Source of the DNA: an uncultured Crocinitomix sp.
GTDB lineage: Bacteria > Bacteroidota > Bacteroidia > Flavobacteriales_D > Crocinitomicaceae
Reading direction: 5' to 3'
Assembly: GCA_937136425.1 (NCBI GenBank)
Contig: CAKZON010000043.1
Coordinates: 1 to 64,000 of the forward strand
Length of the DNA stretch: 64,000 nt
Both the position numbers and the translations under genes were made by a program. The notes below the pieces were generated by a model. It was not told the DNA's origin. It did not search any database and worked only from the letters and a program-made list of their open reading frames with translations. Below are positions 61,685 through 64,000 of this stretch, piece after piece. The first letter of the stretch is position 1. Each line of letters begins with the position of its first letter.

Positions 61685-63298
61685 TTATGACTTAATCCTT
61701 CTAAAATACCAATAGGTCATTTTAGTTTTTCGTTCAGCATGAACAAAGGGAATTAAATGAAGTTGGTTATGCTCATCAAGTTCTCTTAAAATTTCGCGAA
61801 TGGGATGACCATTTTTATGATTTGTTTTGAACACCCTATCATTCAAGAATAAAGACATTGCTTCTTTCGGTCTTAGTTCATCTGTTTTGGGATTATCACG
61901 GAAATAATACTTTAAAGCACTATTAATAGAAACAATTGTTGGTAAAATAGCAGCTATTTCAGGTTGGTTGTTATTCACATTTTCAAGTGATAGTTTGTTT
62001 TTGAGGTATTGTCTTTGGTCAATAGAGTAAAGACTTATTCTGTCAAGATAATACTCCTTTTCTTCATTGTTTCTGCGACGATCTCTGAATTGTAAAGAAA
62101 TACCAAAATCGGAATCAAACGTTTCCGTGCTAGTTGCTATTTTTAGGTGGATATTAGAATAGATGTTATGAAAAGAAAAATCTTCGTTTCTCGGAAATTC
62201 ATCAATAGGCAATGCAGATTTTTTTAATATTTCCTCTACGTTTAATTGGAACGAATCATTATCTATATTTTCAATTAAACTCGTAATATCAAGTACTTCT
62301 ATTAAATGTGATGTAAACCTAATTTCGTTTTGGAAATATAGAATGAATTTAGCTTCCTCAATATTCCCCTTTTTTAAATTTATTCTAATAAATTCTTTGT
62401 CAAACAGATCTGTCCACTTACTGGTTTTGATAATAGGAAGTTCACATTTTTCAAAATCGATATAATTATAGAGGTTGTAATATGATATTGGTAATTCTAT
62501 ACCCTCATGCATATTTTCGAAATTCGAATAAATTGTTTGGAAAATAAATCGTTCATCCCTTGTTAAAGAGTTCTTTAAGGTATCACTGTAGAATTGACGA
62601 TCACGTTCTTCAAATCGATCCAGTATGAATCTGTGGATATGCAATATTTCATTATAAAGAGTAACCATTTCTAGAAAATGATTTATCAGATCGTCAAAAT
62701 CGTCGTACTCGGTTAGATTAAAATCGATTATTCGTTTGTTTTTATAACTATCAGTAAATTTATCTAAATAAATTCTCCATACCTGAGCTACTCTTTCTAT
62801 TGATTCATACCCAGAAACAGGTTCCGTTAAGTTTTGGTCAAAGGCATTTTTCTTTTGTGCTCGAATCGTTCTTAATTTACCTGTTTTAAGACTTTCGACG
62901 ACTCGTCTATGATTATCCAATAGATTGAAAAATGTATTATCACTCTGCTGGTCATCCATTGTTTTGGATTGCTTTTCAAAGACCTTTCTTGTTGCTTCCA
63001 GTTCTTCACGTTGTAATTTCAATTCTTCCTTTTGAAGAGTTAATACTTGCGTATTGGTCTTAAAATCTTCCCTTTGTTCGCGCAATGCAACATAGAATAG
63101 AATAACTCCCGCAAGCGAAAAGATCGATCCGACAACACCTCCAATAAAATCGCCATACTGTGCAATTTTACCAGTATTTGCTTTTTGTGACGGATCAATT
63201 GAAAAGTCATGCCAAGTGAAAGGTAAAATTGAAATGAATAGTATCGCAACTCCAATGACGATTAGAGCTATGCTGAATTTTTGAGTTGTTATCTTCAT
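61685..63298 (-). CDS. PF16872-like phage abortive-infection membrane protein (AbiC-type), long form
   Basis: 537 aa. Two hydrophobic helices (about 8-27 and 52-73) are followed by a coiled coil (about 75-125) leading to SDNTFFNLLDNHRRVVESL, the typical PF16872 (putative AbiC) entry motif. The remaining 400 residues are helical and include LINHFLEMVTLYNEILHIHRFI and a C-terminal HPIREILRELDEHNQLHLIPF winged-helix-like segment that I cannot assign. Family members associate with phage-exclusion loci and are thought to act at the membrane. The 3' end is three bases from the NACHT stop, so the two genes converge with no terminator between them. Confidence 0.75.
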   Translation of the reverse strand: MKITTQKFSIALIVIGVAILFISILPFTWHDFSIDPSQKANTGKIAQYGDFIGGVVGSIFSLAGVILFYVALREQREDFKTNTQVLTLQKEELKLQREELEATRKVFEKQSKTMDDQQSDNTFFNLLDNHRRVVESLKTGKLRTIRAQKKNAFDQNLTEPVSGYESIERVAQVWRIYLDKFTDSYKNKRIIDFNLTEYDDFDDLINHFLEMVTLYNEILHIHRFILDRFEERDRQFYSDTLKNSLTRDERFIFQTIYSNFENMHEGIELPISYYNLYNYIDFEKCELPIIKTSKWTDLFDKEFIRINLKKGNIEEAKFILYFQNEIRFTSHLIEVLDITSLIENIDNDSFQLNVEEILKKSALPIDEFPRNEDFSFHNIYSNIHLKIATSTETFDSDFGISLQFRDRRRNNEEKEYYLDRISLYSIDQRQYLKNKLSLENVNNNQPEIAAILPTIVSINSALKYYFRDNPKTDELRPKEAMSLFLNDRVFKTNHKNGHPIREILRELDEHNQLHLIPFVHAERKTKMTYWYFRRIKS

Positions 63299-63377
63299 GG
63301 TGTTGGGTTAATGAATTTCTAATCTAAAGTAAGAATAATTCATGTGCTTTGAATTGAGAAAAAAAGTTAATTTACGT

Positions 63378-63408
63378 TTTGAATCTTGGATTGAATAATG
63401 TATCTTTT
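63378..63408 (+). promoter_or_regulatory. Candidate promoter of the right-edge secreted protein gene
   Basis: TTTG (63378-63381), a 19-bp spacer and TATCTTTT (63401-63408) match the -33/-7 pattern with one mismatch in the -7 box. It lies 20 bp before the ATG at 63429. Confidence 0.45.
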
Positions 63409-63428
63409 AATAACCTAAAGCAGAATTT

Positions 63429-64000
63429 ATGAAAAAAGTACTTTTATTCATTGCATTAATAATGATTCATGCAAACATCAATGCCCAATGGAATCAACTC
63501 GGAAATGATATTGATGGAGAAATGGAATGGGATAACTCTGGTTATTCTGTCAGCATGAGTGATGACGGATTGATTGTAGCAATTGGAGCCAATAGAAATG
63601 ATGGAGGGTTTTATGATGCTGGTCATGTAAGGGTTTATGGCTATGTTGATGGAGAGTGGGAGCAAATGGGAGAGGATATAAATGGTGCGGATGAGGTAAA
63701 TGAATTCGGAATTGGAGTCAGTTTGAGTGCGGATGGAATGACATTGGCTGCAGGGGCAACTGGGAATGACGGTGGGGGATTGGATGCAGGCCATGTCAGG
63801 GTTTTTAGGTATGTCTCTGGTGATTGGGAACAAATTGGAGGGGATATTGAAGGAGAAAGTTCGGGAGATGCCTCAGGATTATCGGTGAGTTTAAATTCAG
63901 ATGGAATTATTGTTGGTATAGGTTCTTATTTGGCAAGTGATGCAGGTACTTATTCAGGTCAAGCTCGGGTATTTAAATTGGTTTCTGGTATATGGAGTCA
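63429..64000 (+). CDS. Secreted repeat protein, FG-GAP/beta-propeller-like (3' truncated)
   Basis: The frame is open from ATG 63429 to the window edge, 190 codons with no stop. A signal peptide (MKKVLLFIALIMIHANINA, cleavage before QW) is followed by repeats of about 55-60 residues: WNQLGNDIDGE..., WEQMGEDINGADE..., WEQIGGDIEGESS..., each with a GxSVSxxxDG block and an AGHVRVFxYVxGxW strand. This is a known Bacteroidota beta-propeller type (FG-GAP-like). The C-terminus is outside the window, so a T9SS sorting domain is likely but unseen. The gene starts 130 bp beyond the PF16872 gene and probably marks the return to ordinary chromosome. Confidence 0.85.
   Translation, partial: MKKVLLFIALIMIHANINAQWNQLGNDIDGEMEWDNSGYSVSMSDDGLIVAIGANRNDGGFYDAGHVRVYGYVDGEWEQMGEDINGADEVNEFGIGVSLSADGMTLAAGATGNDGGGLDAGHVRVFRYVSGDWEQIGGDIEGESSGDASGLSVSLNSDGIIVGIGSYLASDAGTYSGQARVFKLVSGIWS

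Noticed and set aside
63456..63833. 125-codon minus-strand frame at the right edge
   Set aside because: Antisense to a signal-peptide-bearing repeat protein whose repeats are obvious on the plus strand.

Overview
The window is a low-GC chromosome segment from a member of the Bacteroidota, most likely Flavobacteriales (perhaps near Crocinitomicaceae; the family is a guess). Supporting evidence: gliding-associated gldF-gldG, at least five secreted proteins ending in type IX secretion (T9SS) sorting domains, the bamD-rpoZ-coaBC-DUF4835-recN gene order typical of this phylum, phylum-restricted families (DUF4293, DUF4835, DUF4476), several TAnnTTTG-type -7 promoter elements, few Shine-Dalgarno sequences, and a flavobacterial-looking initiator tRNA.

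Layout. 1-3.5 kb: end of a surface-structure locus (a truncated secreted protein and a 1009-aa outer-membrane barrel or usher-like protein). 3.7-7.6 kb: DUF4293 membrane protein, an ABC-F ATPase, and a TetR regulator with an alpha/beta hydrolase, both preceded by nearly identical palindromes that look like the TetR operator. 7.8-15.1 kb: a compact six-gene signalling operon (FIST sensor, four related histidine kinases, one stand-alone receiver). 15.2-21.9 kb: an ABC-2 exporter pair, Ppx/GppA phosphatase, a small conserved protein, a CAP/OmpA-like secreted protein and a DinB-like protein. 21.9-23.4 kb: two minus-strand genes of unknown function. 23.7-29.6 kb: gldF-gldG-DUF4340, a cysteine desulfurase and a MepA-like murein endopeptidase. 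29.7-39.9 kb (minus strand): a giant LamG/PNGase F-like T9SS cargo, DUF423, DUF4476, then recN, DUF4835, coaBC, rpoZ and bamD. 40-50 kb: an alpha-oxoamine synthase (sphingolipid or sulfonolipid type), a secreted thioredoxin, MenE, a CPBP protease, a YafK-like L,D-transpeptidase, VanW, two tandem T9SS paralogues and an MscS channel. 50.4-56 kb: a GGDD-repeat T9SS protein, a small lipoprotein and a glycine-rich T9SS protein.

At 56.2 kb there is an initiator tRNA-fMet with a full promoter and terminator. Downstream lies the least ordinary part of the window (56.4-63.3 kb): a 42-codon ORF translationally coupled to a small DGNHR-motif (ParB/sulfiredoxin-fold-like) protein, a 1411-aa NACHT-type STAND NTPase, and a convergent PF16872-like abortive-infection membrane protein. 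It reads as an accessory anti-phage island beside a tRNA gene, although no attachment-site duplication is visible. The window ends inside a secreted repeat (FG-GAP/propeller-like) protein.

Housekeeping, envelope biogenesis and cell-wall genes dominate. The best candidates for something undescribed are the tRNA-adjacent NACHT/AbiC/DGNHR cluster and the multi-kinase FIST operon.
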